A program made the translations under genes and the position numbers. Below, piece by piece: positions 52,579 through 63,647 of a stretch of DNA of 64,000 nucleotides (the stretch's first letter is position 1; each line of letters opens with the position of its first letter). The notes under the pieces were generated by a model. That model was not told the origin of the DNA and made no database searches. It saw nothing but the letters and a program-made list of their open reading frames with translations. Origin of the DNA: Prunus persica (taxonomy: Eukaryota > Streptophyta > Magnoliopsida > Rosales > Rosaceae); NCBI RefSeq assembly GCF_000346465.2, contig NC_034013.1, forward strand, positions 15,193,757-15,257,756, in the 5' to 3' direction.

Positions 52579-53253
52579 ATGGTCACCTCATCATCATCAA
52601 GCTTGATATTGTTCTGCCTCACAGTTTCATTGCTTCTTCTTCTTCTTCCCTTGCCCTCCCATTGTGCAGACCCTGATCCTTTACTAGACTTGTGTGTGGC
52701 AAACTTGACTGCCTCCACATCATCTAGCTACTTCCCCTGCAAACTCCCCTCGGAGGTTACTGCAGATGACTTTGTCTTCGACGGGCTGAGCAAGCAAGGT
52801 AACGTCACGAACCTCTTTGGGGTGGCTGTGACAACCGGGAATGTCCTTTCGTTCCCGGGGCTCAACACTCTCGGGTTATCCATGAACAGAGTTGACTTTG
52901 GGCCAGGTGGGATTAACCCGCCTCACTCGCACCCTCGTGCTAGTGAGATTGGGATTGTCATTGAAGGGACGATCCTTTCAGGGATTGTGACAACTAAGAA
53001 TGTGTACTACGGTAAGGTCGCGACTGCGGGGCAAGTGTTTGCGGTTCCAAGGGGACTTGTTCACTTTGAGCTAAATCTTGGGCAAACAAAGGCCCTTTTC
53101 TTCACAGCTTTCAACAGCCACTTGCCTGGCTCCACTGTTCTTCCTCTAAGTCTATTTGCTGCGGCCCCTTCAATCCCAATGGAAGTGCTGACCAAGACCT
53201 ATCTAGTGGATGAAGATGCGATCAACGCCATGAAATCCAAGTTCGTCTTTTAA
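52579..53253 (+). CDS. Germin-like protein (cupin), copy 2 of the array
   Basis: Intronless, 224 residues. The signal peptide ends near PSHCA, then DPDPLLDLCVANL. Both germin cysteines are kept. Cupin box 1, [18 protein letters not shown], and box 2, GQVFAVPRGLVHFELN, give the full His3-Glu metal site. Potential N-glycosylation sites occur in NLT and NVT. It is most similar to copy 3 in coding sequence and upstream DNA, so the two are the most recent duplicates. Small differences (FFTAFNSHLPG, MKSKFVF end) are conservative. AATAAA at about 53356 is a likely polyadenylation signal. The start follows AAGCT at the first in-frame ATG. Confidence 0.93.
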   Translation: MVTSSSSSLILFCLTVSLLLLLLPLPSHCADPDPLLDLCVANLTASTSSSYFPCKLPSEVTADDFVFDGLSKQGNVTNLFGVAVTTGNVLSFPGLNTLGLSMNRVDFGPGGINPPHSHPRASEIGIVIEGTILSGIVTTKNVYYGKVATAGQVFAVPRGLVHFELNLGQTKALFFTAFNSHLPGSTVLPLSLFAAAPSIPMEVLTKTYLVDEDAINAMKSKFVF

Positions 53254-53565
53254 AATAATATGAGTGGAATTTTCGATTTGTTTCGCTTTGTTTGAAGGTT
53301 TGGATTGTATGTATATAGTAATGTTAATGTTGTATGGGTAGACGAAGTTTGAAAAATAAAGCTGGGGCCGTACGTCCTTGTATCGTATGTGCATACTCTT
53401 TATTATTATTTCTCTTTGGCAACATTCCTTTTGCATCTGTTTCATAATGTTATGTATTGTATGGCAGCTTATTAGACATACATACAATTGCAACAAGGGG
53501 ACTCAAATGAATTCTTAACAAAGAATTATGCCTTTCTATCGAACTATAAAATTATATGAGAAAAA

Positions 53566-53687
53566 ATGCTAGCCATACAATATTTATATAGCACTGTGTG
53601 TCTCACCTCTCTAATAGAGGCGAACCTCAATGTATTGTTAGGCTCCACCTTTCTAATAGTGGTATGCAAATGTGGTATGACTAGCAT
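53566..53687. mobile_element. Tiny MITE-like inverted repeat (122 bp)
   Basis: ATGCTAGCCATAC at the left end faces ATGCTAGTCATAC (reverse complement of the right end). Inner blocks CTCTAATAGAGG and TTCTAATAGTGG add further pairing. No coding capacity. Confidence 0.55.
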
Positions 53688-53727
53688 CGTCAGTCTTATA
53701 ATTTCATTTGGATAGTAACCTGTTAAG

Positions 53728-53962
53728 ACTCGTTTGGGACTGCTTCTCTATAAAGTACTTCTGCTCATAAGCGCTTCTAACAAAAGCACTTTTATTATAA
53801 AAACCTTAAATTTTCATAAAAATCCAAGTGCTTTATGAAGAAGTACATGGCATGTGCTTCTTCAGAAAGCGCTTCTATGACTCAGAAGCGCTTCTAAATT
53901 TTTCTGCCAAATGCTGTTAAAAGCGCTTTTAGCCTTTCCAAAAGTACTCCCAAACATGCCTA
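53728..53962. mobile_element. MITE with AAGCGCTT-rich inverted ends
   Basis: The left end CTCGTTTGGGACTGCTTCTC pairs with the reverse complement of the right end, GCATGTTTGGGAGTACTTTT. The inside repeats AGAAGCGCTTCT and AAAAGCGCTTTT in both orientations. This pattern is that of a widespread plant MITE group. Confidence 0.6.
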
Positions 53963-54248
53963 AGGTTACTATTTGGACGACCAGCATATGAATTAGCCAT
54001 GCAAACACTTACCAAAAGAAGGAAAAAGAAAAAGAAAAAATCACGTGATGTTTACTAGATCCAAATAAAAAGCTCTACCCAGATTTAAAATAATTAAAAA
54101 AACCAACCTTCTTGTTTTAAAAAAAAAAACCCAATTTTTAAAAGAAAACTTAAAGGTTGGCTTTTGTCCATATTTTTTTGTTGAGTTAAGACCATATTGT
54201 TTAGTGTTTTGTTTTTGTCCATATTTTTTTTTCCCACTTGACATATGG

Positions 54249-54252
<4 letters not shown>

Positions 54253-54282
<30 letters not shown>
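54253..54282. repeat. Poly-T tract (30 bases)
   Basis: Uninterrupted T run in the spacer upstream of germin-like copy 3. On the minus strand it could be a poly-A tail remnant of a retroposed copy, but no cDNA-like sequence is seen next to it. Confidence 0.9.
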
Positions 54283-54574
54283 CCAGTATTGCCTTATGCT
54301 CCAAATGGTTCAAATCAAAGCCGCCCTAGATCCCAAATAATCTTGAGAGATGTTCCCACATAAACAAGATTTTTGACGATGTTAACTTTGGTTTTTAGCC
54401 AACTAGCGTCATCCAATATCCAAAGATTACGAGTTTTTTCCAATATAAATCTATCTAATCTGTACTATGGATGCTGATGTTCCTTTTGTTGAGTTCTAGT
54501 TGGTCGCTTCTAATGGTGGCCTCAAATCCAATAATGTAGAAAAAAAAATTAGTTTTTAAAATACATATATTATA

Positions 54575-54591
54575 TGTATATATATACATAT
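54575..54591 (+). promoter_or_regulatory. TATA box of germin-like copy 3
   Basis: TGTATATATATACATAT lies 55-65 bases upstream of the start codon at 54641, in a block shared with copy 2. Confidence 0.55.
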
Positions 54592-54640
54592 GTAGAACCA
54601 GAGTGTACCTTGAACTACAAGAAGGTAGTATTTTGAAGCT

Positions 54641-55312
54641 ATGATCACCTCATCACCAAGCTTGCTATTGTTCTGCCTCACAGTTTCATTGCTGCTGCTT
54701 CTTCTTCCCTTGCCCTCCCATTGTGCAGACCCTGATCCATTGCAAGACTTGTGTGTGGCAGACTTGAGTGCCTCCATATCTGCTAACAACTTCCCCTGCA
54801 AGCCGCTCTCGGAGGTTACTTCAGATGACTTTGTCTTCGACGGGCTGCGCAAGCAAGCTAACTTCACGGACGCCTTCGGGGTCACGGTGACAACCGGGAA
54901 CGTCCTCTCGTTCCCGGGGCTCAACACTCTGGGGATAGCCATGAACAGAGTTGACATTGAGCCGGGTGGGATTAACCCGCCTCACTCGCACCCTCGTGCG
55001 AGCGAGATTGGGATTGTCATTGAAGGGAAGATTCTTGCAGGGATTGTGACGACTGAAAATGTGTACTACTCAAAAGTCTTGACTGCCGGGCAAGTGTTTG
55101 TGATTCCAAGAGGACTTGTTCACTTTCAGCTGAATGTTGGACGAAAAAAGGCCCTTACCTTCACTGCTTTCAACAGCCACTTGCCTGGCTCCACTGTTCT
55201 TCCTCTGAATCTGTTTGCTGCGGCCCCTTCGATCCCAGTCGAAGTGCTGACCAAGACCTTTCTAGTAGATGAAGATGCCATCAACAACATTAAATCCAAG
55301 TTTGTCTTTTGA
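54641..55312 (+). CDS. Germin-like protein (cupin), copy 3 of the array
   Basis: Intronless, 223 residues. Starts MITSSPSLLLFCL, with a leucine-rich signal peptide ending PSHCA, then DPDPLQDLCVADL. The cysteine pair, cupin box 1 ([18 protein letters not shown]) and box 2 ([16 protein letters not shown]) are intact, so the metal site is complete. An NFT glycosylation site is present. The coding DNA is GC-richer than its surroundings, as in copy 2, while copies 1 and 4 are less so. The upstream 280 bases and coding region align with copy 2. A secreted apoplastic protein is expected; the enzymatic activity is unknown. Confidence 0.93.
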   Translation: MITSSPSLLLFCLTVSLLLLLLPLPSHCADPDPLQDLCVADLSASISANNFPCKPLSEVTSDDFVFDGLRKQANFTDAFGVTVTTGNVLSFPGLNTLGIAMNRVDIEPGGINPPHSHPRASEIGIVIEGKILAGIVTTENVYYSKVLTAGQVFVIPRGLVHFQLNVGRKKALTFTAFNSHLPGSTVLPLNLFAAAPSIPVEVLTKTFLVDEDAINNIKSKFVF

Positions 55313-56297
55313 AATACTATGTTTGAAGGTTTGTTTGTATTGTAACTTGTATGTAGTATTTTATTGGGAGAAAGAAGTTTGAAAGGAGAAAGTTGGGGCT
55401 ATGTATCCTTTTGCATCTGTTTCATAATGTATTGCAGCTTATTAGACATACAATTGCATGAAGGGACTTTATGGAGTATTAGCAAATAACTCTCGTCTTT
55501 CTAACTATAGTTTTTATGAGGATTCCCATCACAATTTCTTCCATTGTCAGCACCACCATAGTGATTCTTCTAATAAAAGAATTTTTAGCTAATCACGGTT
55601 TCACCTGTTTTGTCTTTCTCGCGCTTTGATCTGTGCAAAAAAAAAAACACGATGAACTTTAAATAAAAAAAACTTTATAGCGCATGTTTGGATTGTATAA
55701 TGATCCATATTCAACGTCCCACATCTGAGTTCAAGGTCTAGATTAGCTCATAATTATCTATGTTTGGATTAACTCATAATATTACATTTGAGGATGTCCG
55801 AATTCGACATCTCACATCTGAGTTATAGGTTTGGAGTCCTAACTTCAGATCATGGATCTCGAATCTCGGGTTCGTGATTCCCAACCTAGGTCCATATTCC
55901 CAGCCTAGAAAAAACATTTAAGAAAAGTTAATGGGCCTTCACCTCCAACTTAAGGCCCAATTCACAAGCTGTTTGGGTTGGGCTTCCAACAATCAACATC
56001 TTCCTTCGAAGGCCAATTTTCAAATGAACTCAGCCAGACAATGAACTCGGTTGTTGCCAACCCGGCCGTGCCAACCAACTGAACCGCCAAGAAGCCTGAT
56101 GGTTTTTGCCACCATCATTTTCTTCTTCAAACTAAAGCCGCTACAAGCAAAGCTAAAGCTAAGCAAACATACTCTGCATTTCTACTGCAATCTGCCCAAA
56201 CTCTCAGTTCCTCTCTCTCAATGTCCCAAATTCTCAAATCCTAACGAACCCTAAAACTGGTCAGCTCATCGACCGAAGTTGATCTCAGCTTCTCAAA
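55313..56297. other. Spacer between germin-like 3 and TPLATE
   Basis: It starts with the copy 3 3' untranslated region. From 55690 to 55900 there is a stretch with repeated CATCTGAGTT/CTCACATCTGAGTT phrases (55718-55731 and 55811-55824), perhaps a worn element. The final 250 bases are the TPLATE leader and promoter. No gene. Confidence 0.5.
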
Positions 56298-59200
56298 ATG
56301 GACATACTCTTCGCTCAGATCCAAGCGGACCTCCGCTCCAACGACGCTCTCCGCCAGTCCGGCGCTCTCCTCCAAGCCCTCCAGCAATCCGCCGCCGGCC
56401 GTGACATCTCCGTCATCGCCAAGTCTGCCGTCGAAGAGATCGTCGCTTCGCCGGCCTCCGCCGTCTGCAAAAAGCTTGCCTTTGATCTCATTCGCTCCAC
56501 CCGCCTTACCGCCGACCTCTGGGACACCGTCTGCGTCGGAATTCTTACCGATCTGGACTTCCCCGACCCTGACGTCAGCGCCGCAGCCGTCTCAATTCTC
56601 GCCGCCATCCCCTCCTACCGCCTCTCCAAGCTCATCACCGACGCCCAGAAAGAAATCAACAGCTGCTTCGACTCTCCGAGCGATAATCTCCGCTTCTCCA
56701 TCACCGAAACCCTCGGATGCATTCTTGCTCGCGATGACCTCGTCACGCTTTGTGAGAACAATGTCAATTTACTCGATAAGGTCTCCAGCTGGTGGTCCCG
56801 CATCGGAGGTAACATGCTCGACGCATCCGACGCCGTATCGAAGGTGGCATTCGAGTCGGTGGGGCGTTTGTTTCAGGAGTTCGATTCCAAGCGCATGAGC
56901 AGATTAGCGGGTGATAAGTTAGTCGATAGTGAGAATTCGCTCGCGATTCGATCCAATTGGGTCTCCTCGATGGTCGACTTCGTGTGGAAGAAGCGGAGTG
57001 CGTTAATGGCGAGATCGTTGGTTTTGCCCGTGGAGAGTTTCAGGGCCACTGTGTTTCCGATCGTGTACGCGGTCAAGGCCATGGCTTCAGGCTCGGTCGA
57101 GGTCATAAGGAAGCTGTCGAAGTCGTCTAAGGGCTCCAATGGGACTGTTGCGGATAGCAATGCAGAGAGGTTGGTGGGAGTTTCGGATGTGGTCACGCAT
57201 TTGGTGCCATTCTTGGCGTCGTCATTGGATCCAGCTTTGATTTTCGAAGTGGGGATTGACTTGTTGTATTTGGCTGATGTGCCTGGTGGGAAGCCGGAGT
57301 GGGCTTCACAGTCAATTATCGCAATTCTCACACTTTGGGATAGGCAAGAGTTTGCTTCTGCAAGAGAGAGTATTGTTAGAGCTGTGGTTACCAATCTTCA
57401 CCTTCTCGATCTTCATATGCAGGTATATAGCAAATCAATCTTTTATCTTTGTCAATACGGATGATAAATTAAATTAAATTCACATGAGTTGTATTTTTAA
57501 GAAGAAGAAAAAATTGGGTGTAGGTTTCGTTGTTTAAGAGGCTGCTTCTTATGGTGAGAAACTTGAGGGCGGAATCAGATCGTATGCATGCTTTAGCATG
57601 CATTTGTCGAACAGCGCTTTGTGTTGATCTCTTCGCAAAGGAGAGTGTCCGTAGAGGCCAGAAACCTCTTGCTGGAACTGATATAGCTTCACTTTTTGAG
57701 GATGCGAGAATAAAAGATGATCTTAATAGTGTGACAAGCAAGACCTTATTTAGGGAGGAGTTAGTGGCGTCATTAGTTGAAAGTTGCTTTCAGCTGTCTC
57801 TGCCTTTGCCTGAACAAAAGAACTCAGGGATGGAGAGCAGGGTTATTGGAGCCTTGGCATATGGAACTGGTTATGGCGCACTAAACTGGACAGAGCCTGC
57901 TTTGGAAGTGGTGGAGGTTTGCAGGCCTTGTGTCAAATGGGATTGTGATGGCCGGACCTATGCAATTGATTGCTATTTGAAGTTGCTTGTGAGGCTTTGC
58001 CATATCTATGATACTAGGGGAGGTGTAAAAAGAGTTAAAGACGGGGCTTCACAGGACCAAATTTTAAATGAGACAAGGCTACAAAATTTGCAACGTGAAC
58101 TTGTGAAAGATCTACGTGAGGTACGTATCTCTCTTCTTTGATTAATGTAATTTAGCATACTGGCAATGCATATGTATTGTAGGGAAGCACACTTACTGAA
58201 GCATATTATACAGGTGAATACCCCAAGAATATGTGCTCGCCTTATTTGGGCTATTTCTGAGCACATAGATTTAGAAGGTCTGGACCCACTTCTTGCTGAT
58301 GATCCTGAGGATCCACTGAACATTATTGTATCAAATATCCACAAGGTTTTGTTCAATATAGATTCATCTGCTGATTCAACAAACAGGCTTCTAGATGTTC
58401 AAGCAGTTCTTTTATGTGCTCAGCGGTTGGGATCACGCAACCCTAGGGCTGGGCAGTTACTGACTAAAGAACTTGAAGAGTTCAGGAACGGTAGTACGGC
58501 GGATTCTGTTAACAAGCATCAGTGCCGTTTGATATTGCAGAAAATCAAGTATGTTTCAAGTCATCCAGAAAGCAGGTGAGCATATTATATATTTCCCTTA
58601 ATCTGTAAGGGTGAGCCATCTGCCATAGAGTTTGGGTGGTGTGTACCAAACTGTTAATGAAGTTTCTTTTTATGCCCAATATATGATTATAGTAGTCTAC
58701 ATCCATGTTGTCTGCCTTTAAGAGGTGTTTCTTTGTTCCCCGTGGGGTGGAAAGCCGTTCTCAGTGATAATCTGCATTATTTTGATAGGTAGTCTTATAT
58801 CTCTTCCATTGGGCCCTTCTCTCTCCACTGTTCCCAAAAAATAAAATATAAAAAACACTGGCTAAGGCTGGAGCTTGGGTTTCACCTTCACCGACAGTGT
58901 GGTTTGATTGCTGGATCCAGATATTTGAAAGAAATCTGTGTAGACATTGATTTTTGGCCTAGGTCAAACTGAGTTTATCAGGAAGGAGAGAATGACTTTG
59001 ATGAAAGTGGAGGCACATCCTCTTAATCTTCAATATGAAATTACTGGACCATTGTCTAATGCATACATGTGTTTGTGCATATATATAAGCACATATATAC
59101 ATCACATATGCGTATGTCCTATATAACTGCATAGATTGTGCTTTTATGTTTTGTAATTTTCGCGTTATTAATACCTGTTATTAGTGGGGGGAAATTATGC

Positions 59201-61137
59201 ATATCTACGCACAAATGTAAAACGATGAGGGAGTTACAATTATTTTTCAGGTGGGCAGGAGTCAGTGAAGCCAGAGGTGATTACCCATTTAGCCACCATA
59301 AACTAACTGTCCAGTTCTACGAAGTAGCTGCAGCTCAGGATAGAAAGTTAGAAGGATTGGTTCATAAGGCTATTCTAGAACTTTGGAGGCCGGATCCCAG
59401 TGAACTAACCCTTCTGCTGACTAAGGGAGTTGACTCTACTTTAATCAAAGTTCCTCCTAGTGCAATTACTTTGACTGGTAGCAGTGATCCCTGCTACCTT
59501 GAAGCATATCATCTGGCAGATGCTAGTGATGGAAGGATATCTCTGCATTTGAAGGTTAAGTTTTGCTTCTTACCATTTTTTTAATGATTTTAAAAGCCCT
59601 TTATGTTCTGGGCAGACTCCAGTTTCCTGTTTCTGTTTGACAGTTCTTATTCCTTGTTGATGAATGTGCAGGTCTTAAATTTAACTGAGCTTGAGCTCAA
59701 CCGGGTTGATATTCGAGTTGGGTTATCTGGTGCATTATACTTTATGGATGGATCTCCTCAAGCAGTACGGCAGTTGCGTAACCTTGTTTCACAGGTTTAC
59801 TTTCTGCCTCTGTAATGAATTCATTCTTCGTTTTCTTTGCCCTGTCTTCTATTGCAATGCATCTTGTTTTTGGTTGTAATCTGCTTGTCAAGAATCATCT
59901 TGTTTTCTATTGCAATGCATCTTGATTTTGTTTGTTTATCTTGTTCCTAGGATCCGGTACTTTGCAGTGTAACTGTGGGTGTCTCCCATTTCGAAAGGTG
60001 CTCTCTTTGGGTTCAAGTCTTATACTACCCCTTTTATGGAAGTGCTGCTATAGATTATGAAGGAGACTACACCGAAGAAGATCCTCAAATCATGAGACAA
60101 AAGAGAAGTTTAAGGCCAGAACTGGGAGAACCTGTAATTTTAAGGTGTCAGCCATACAAAATTCCGCTGACTGAGCTTCTTATGCCACATAAGATCTCAC
60201 CGGTTGAATTTTTCCGTCTGTGGCCCAGTTTACCAGCCATAGTAGAGTACACTGGTACATATACTTACGAAGGAAGTGGCTTCAAGGCTACTGCTGCACA
60301 GCAGTATGGGGCATCTCCTTTCCTGAGTGGGCTGAAATCATTGTCATCCAAACCATTCCACAGAGTTTGTTCACATGTTATCCGGACAGTGGCAGGATTT
60401 CAGGTATTATCTCTTTTTCTTTGTTACCGTTTGATTTCCGTCTCTCTTTTGTTATTTGTTGCATGTTTCTACTTTTGTGAAACTTTACTGATCGAGTTCC
60501 TATTATGGAAGTTCGTTTTCTTTGTTACTATTTGATTTGCAACCCTAAACCATTCAAATTTTATGTTGATTTCTTTGTTCTGGAAAAGCTTTGTTTTGCT
60601 GCAAAAACTTGGTACGGTGGCTTCTTGGGCCTAATGATCTTTGGAGCTAGTGAAGTGAGCCGGAATGTTGACCTGGGTGATGAGACTACAACCATGATAT
60701 GCAAATTTGTTGTTCGAGCTTCTGATGCATCAATTACAAAGGAGATTGGATCGGATCTCCAGGGCTGGTTAGATGACCTCACTGATGGGGGTGTTGAGTA
60801 CATGCCTGAAGACGAAGTGAAAGTGGCTGCTGTTGAGAGGCTTAGAATCTCAATGGAAAGGATAGCTTTGCTAAAGGCAGCCCAGCCTAAACGTAAGATT
60901 CCCAAATCTGATGATGATGATGATGATGAAGATGAAGAAGAAAGTGATGAAGAAGATGAGGATAAAATAAAGAAAAAGAAGGAAAAGAAAAAAGATGGTG
61001 AGGAAGATGGCAAACCAAAGGGACCTACAACCCTGTCAAAGTTGACTGCAGAGGAGGCTGAACACCGTGCTCTTCAAACGTCAGTGCTCCAAGAGTGGCA
61101 TATGTTGTGTAAAGATAGAGGTACAAAAGTTAATTGA
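56298..61137 (+). CDS. TPLATE: TPLATE, core subunit of the TPLATE endocytic adaptor complex
   Basis: Seven exons in phase: 56298-57422, 57524-58120, 58214-58575, 59251-59554, 59672-59794, 59951-60403, 60589-61137; 1,170 residues, near the usual length. Starts MDILFAQIQADLRSNDALRQ; the N-terminal two-thirds is an adaptin/HEAT-like trunk (VAFESVGRLFQEFDSKRMSR, NLRAESDRMHALACICRTAL). The middle holds an appendage-like region (VLNLTELELNRVDIRVGLSG). The C-terminus has a very acidic/lysine-rich tract (about 1075-1130) and ends VLQEWHMLCKDRGTKVN. Role: clathrin-mediated endocytosis at the plasma membrane and cell plate; essential for pollen. No frame breaks. Odd: germin-like pseudogene homology begins at the stop codon, so the normal 3' flank seems replaced. 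Confidence 0.97.
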
Positions 61138-61585
61138 CAGACCAAGCATAAAGGGGAGCACCAATCTCTTTCGGGGTGAATGTAACAGCCGGTAATGTCG
61201 TCGCATTTCCTGGCTCAACACATTTGGGATATCAATGAATAGAGTTGACTTTGCTCCATGCGGAGCAAATCCAAATCGAACCCACTCACTCACACCCTCG
61301 GTGCAAGTGAGTCTGGGTTGGTTATTGAAAGGGAGCTACTGGTGGGGTTTGTGACAAAGTTGACAACTAACAATGCGTGTAACTCCAAGGTTTTGAGTGC
61401 TTGGCCGATGATTGTGGTTCCACGGGGACTTGTTTGCTTTCGGCCAAATTCAAACGGTCACTTTCCTGGGTCTCTTGTACTTTCCTTTCTTCACACCTTC
61501 AATCCCGACCGAGCATTAACTGAGACTTTTAAGTAGATGTAGATGTTATTGAACAGCATTAGATCCGAGTTTGGCTTTTTAAATT
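61138..61585 (+). pseudogene. Germin-like pseudogene joined to the 3' end of TPLATE
   Basis: From about 61138 the DNA matches the germin-like coding sequence, starting at the codons that correspond to the DGLSKEGN region of copy 4. The signal peptide, first cysteine and N-terminal 60 residues are missing. The rest runs through the region of cupin box 1 (THSHPR in one frame, SESGLVIERELLVGFV in another) and box 2 (IVVPRGLVCFRPN, where the metal-binding His is Cys) to a C-terminus like IRSEFGF. Several frameshifts, small indels and internal stops break it. Matching 3' flank continues to about 61760. It is closest to copy 4. Confidence 0.9.
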
Positions 61586-61589
61586 ATAG

Positions 61590-62969
61590 GAAATTAGCTT
61601 GGTTTTGTGTGAAAAATGTGCTATTAAACAACTGACTGGGGTTTGTCTCTCTTCTCCCCCTATTGTTTCCGTTTATAGGCCCATTGGTCTTCATTTTGAA
61701 TCATACAGGAGAGTTTCGCTTCATGTTGTACTTCCATTACAGTAAAGCTTCTCACTTTCTCCCCTTAATTTTTTTCCTGCATCATTTTCTATAACGACTT
61801 TTGTACGGATTTTCGATAGGACCTTTGGAGAAGAAATCTTTGTCATGTTGGGCTTTATTATTGAAAATTTCAGAATATTTCAATTAGAGACTTTTCAAAC
61901 TGGAGCAGCGTGCGCATTTTCTCTTCAAAATAATTTGCACCATGATCAAAAGGTCTATGGTTCTTTTATGATCCATTATTGTTTGAAAGATCAATTTAAA
62001 CTACTCCGACGACTAAACACCTCTCAATTTTATCACGGCATGCCGAGAATTTCCTTTACTTTTCCAGCACGCTGAAATGTTCAAAGAGGATTATTAATCT
62101 ACATGTTATAGTTGGGTGGACTCTTAACACACCATAATCATGCCATATGCCACACTGTGTTACCGTCACTCCGGCGCAAAAAGTTTCAAGCTTATTAGGA
62201 CACATACAGGATTTCTTGTTGGCAAATTAATGGTGAAGTTATGATGATCTGCTGCCGTGGTGCTTATTACTATTAGGAGGATGAAGATGTTGCTTTCTAG
62301 TGTGTTTTTATATTAAAGCCGTTTTAAGCTACTATTTTAATCATGTACTAGTCAAGGTACATTTTGAATTTTCAGATGATTAAATTATTTTTCGCTACAT
62401 CGCATGCGGCTCTCATGCTTATGTAAACTACGCTGACGACTAAGCACCTCTCAATTTCAGCTATGTCAATGCTCACCCAACACAAAGAAAAACAGAAAAA
62501 AATAACTGTGTCAAAGTTTTAGCGAGCGTCACGAGTTGCAACCACTGCAATGCACAAAAAGTCACAAAGTTAAATCCATTCATATTTGTACTGGGAATCA
62601 TACCCTAAGCAATGAGCTACTAGTTGGATGTTGCTGGCACAACAAGAAAAAAATTATTTAAAATAGAAAGTTGATGTCCATGTAAACTGTTTGGAAACTA
62701 ACACGATTGCTTCAAATTTAATCTTTTGTTTTAAAGTCGTTTAAGGGTAACTTTGTCAAAGCCAACTAACCTCCACCAATATGCAATTAAATTCTTTGTC
62801 CAATACAAAGACTTCAGTTTTTTACCTTCAGCTGGTCATGGTTGTCCAAATCCAATAACAACAGGCAATTTTTTTATGTGGTATGGGAAGAGATAAATAG
62901 AACCAGAATCTATTAACTTCAAAACCATAATCTACTTGGTTTTGGAAGCAGAAGTCTATTTTTGTAGCC
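61590..62969. other. Spacer between germin-like pseudogene and copy 4
   Basis: The first part is flank homologous to that downstream of copy 4 (TCATACAG ... GTACTTCCATTACAGTAAAG near 61703-61750). A phrase, CTACTCCGACGACTAAACACCTCTCAATTT (near 62000), recurs as CTACGCTGACGACTAAGCACCTCTCAATTT near 62430, a direct repeat. The last 250 bases are the copy 4 promoter. No gene is seen. Confidence 0.5.
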
Positions 62970-63647
62970 ATGAACATGATCACCTCATCCAGCTTAGTCT
63001 TCAGCTTGCTATTCTGCCTCATGGTTTCAATGCTTCTTCTTCCCTTGCCCTCCAATGGTGCAGACCCTGATCCGTTACAAGACTTCTGTGTGGCAGATTT
63101 GAATGCTTCCACATCAGTTAATGGCTTTCCCTGCAAACCCGTCTCGAAAACTACTTCTGATGACTTCTTCTTTGATGGACTGAGCAAAGAAGGGAATACG
63201 AGCAATCCCTTTGGAGCGAACTTAACAGCTGGGAATGTCCTTGCATTTCCTGGCCTCAACACTCTTGGGATATCAATGAACAGAGTTGACTTTGCGCCGG
63301 GCGGTATTAATCCGCCCCACTCGCACCCTCGTGCGAGTGAGTCCGGTGTAGTCATTGAAGGGAAGCTCCTTGTAGGGTTTGTGACAACCAACAATGTGTT
63401 TTACTCCAAGGTTTTGAGTGCTGGGCAGATGTTTGTGATTCCAAGGGGACTTGTTCACTTTCAGCTGAATGTTGGAGAAGGGAAGGCTCTGGCCTTCACA
63501 GCTTTCAACAGTCAATTGCCTGGGGCTGTTGTGCTTCCTTTAACTCTCTTTGCTTCAATGCCTTCGATTCCCGACCAAGTTTTAACTAAGGCCCTTCAAG
63601 TAGATAAAGATGTCATCAACACCATCAGATCTAAGTTTGGCTTTTAA
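62970..63647 (+). CDS. Germin-like protein (cupin), copy 4 of the array
   Basis: Intronless, 225 residues. Starts [16 protein letters not shown]; the second ATG at 62976 matches the start used in copies 1 and 3 and may serve as well. A signal peptide ends near PSNGA, then [13 protein letters not shown]. The cysteine pair, cupin box 1 ([18 protein letters not shown]) and box 2 ([16 protein letters not shown]) are intact. Possible N-glycosylation sites are NAS, NTS and NLT. It is the probable parent of, or sister to, the pseudogene at 61.1 kb, sharing coding and 3' flanking similarity. A secreted protein of the germin-like 9-3 type; activity not predictable. Confidence 0.93.
   Translation: MNMITSSSLVFSLLFCLMVSMLLLPLPSNGADPDPLQDFCVADLNASTSVNGFPCKPVSKTTSDDFFFDGLSKEGNTSNPFGANLTAGNVLAFPGLNTLGISMNRVDFAPGGINPPHSHPRASESGVVIEGKLLVGFVTTNNVFYSKVLSAGQMFVIPRGLVHFQLNVGEGKALAFTAFNSQLPGAVVLPLTLFASMPSIPDQVLTKALQVDKDVINTIRSKFGF

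Larger units (their letters stand above)
53254..54640. other. Spacer between germin-like 2 and 3
   Basis: It holds the copy 2 3' untranslated region, two small inverted-repeat elements (53566-53687 and about 53728-53962), a 30-base poly-T run (54253-54282) and, from about 54360, sequence homologous to the copy 2 promoter. No gene. Confidence 0.6.

Noticed and set aside
56315..57394. Long frames on the opposite strand and in other frames of TPLATE exon 1
   Set aside because: Shadow frames of a GC-rich exon; TPLATE in its own frame matches the family throughout.
60561..61013. Serine-rich minus-strand frame
   Set aside because: It is the reverse reading of the acidic Asp/Glu tract of TPLATE.
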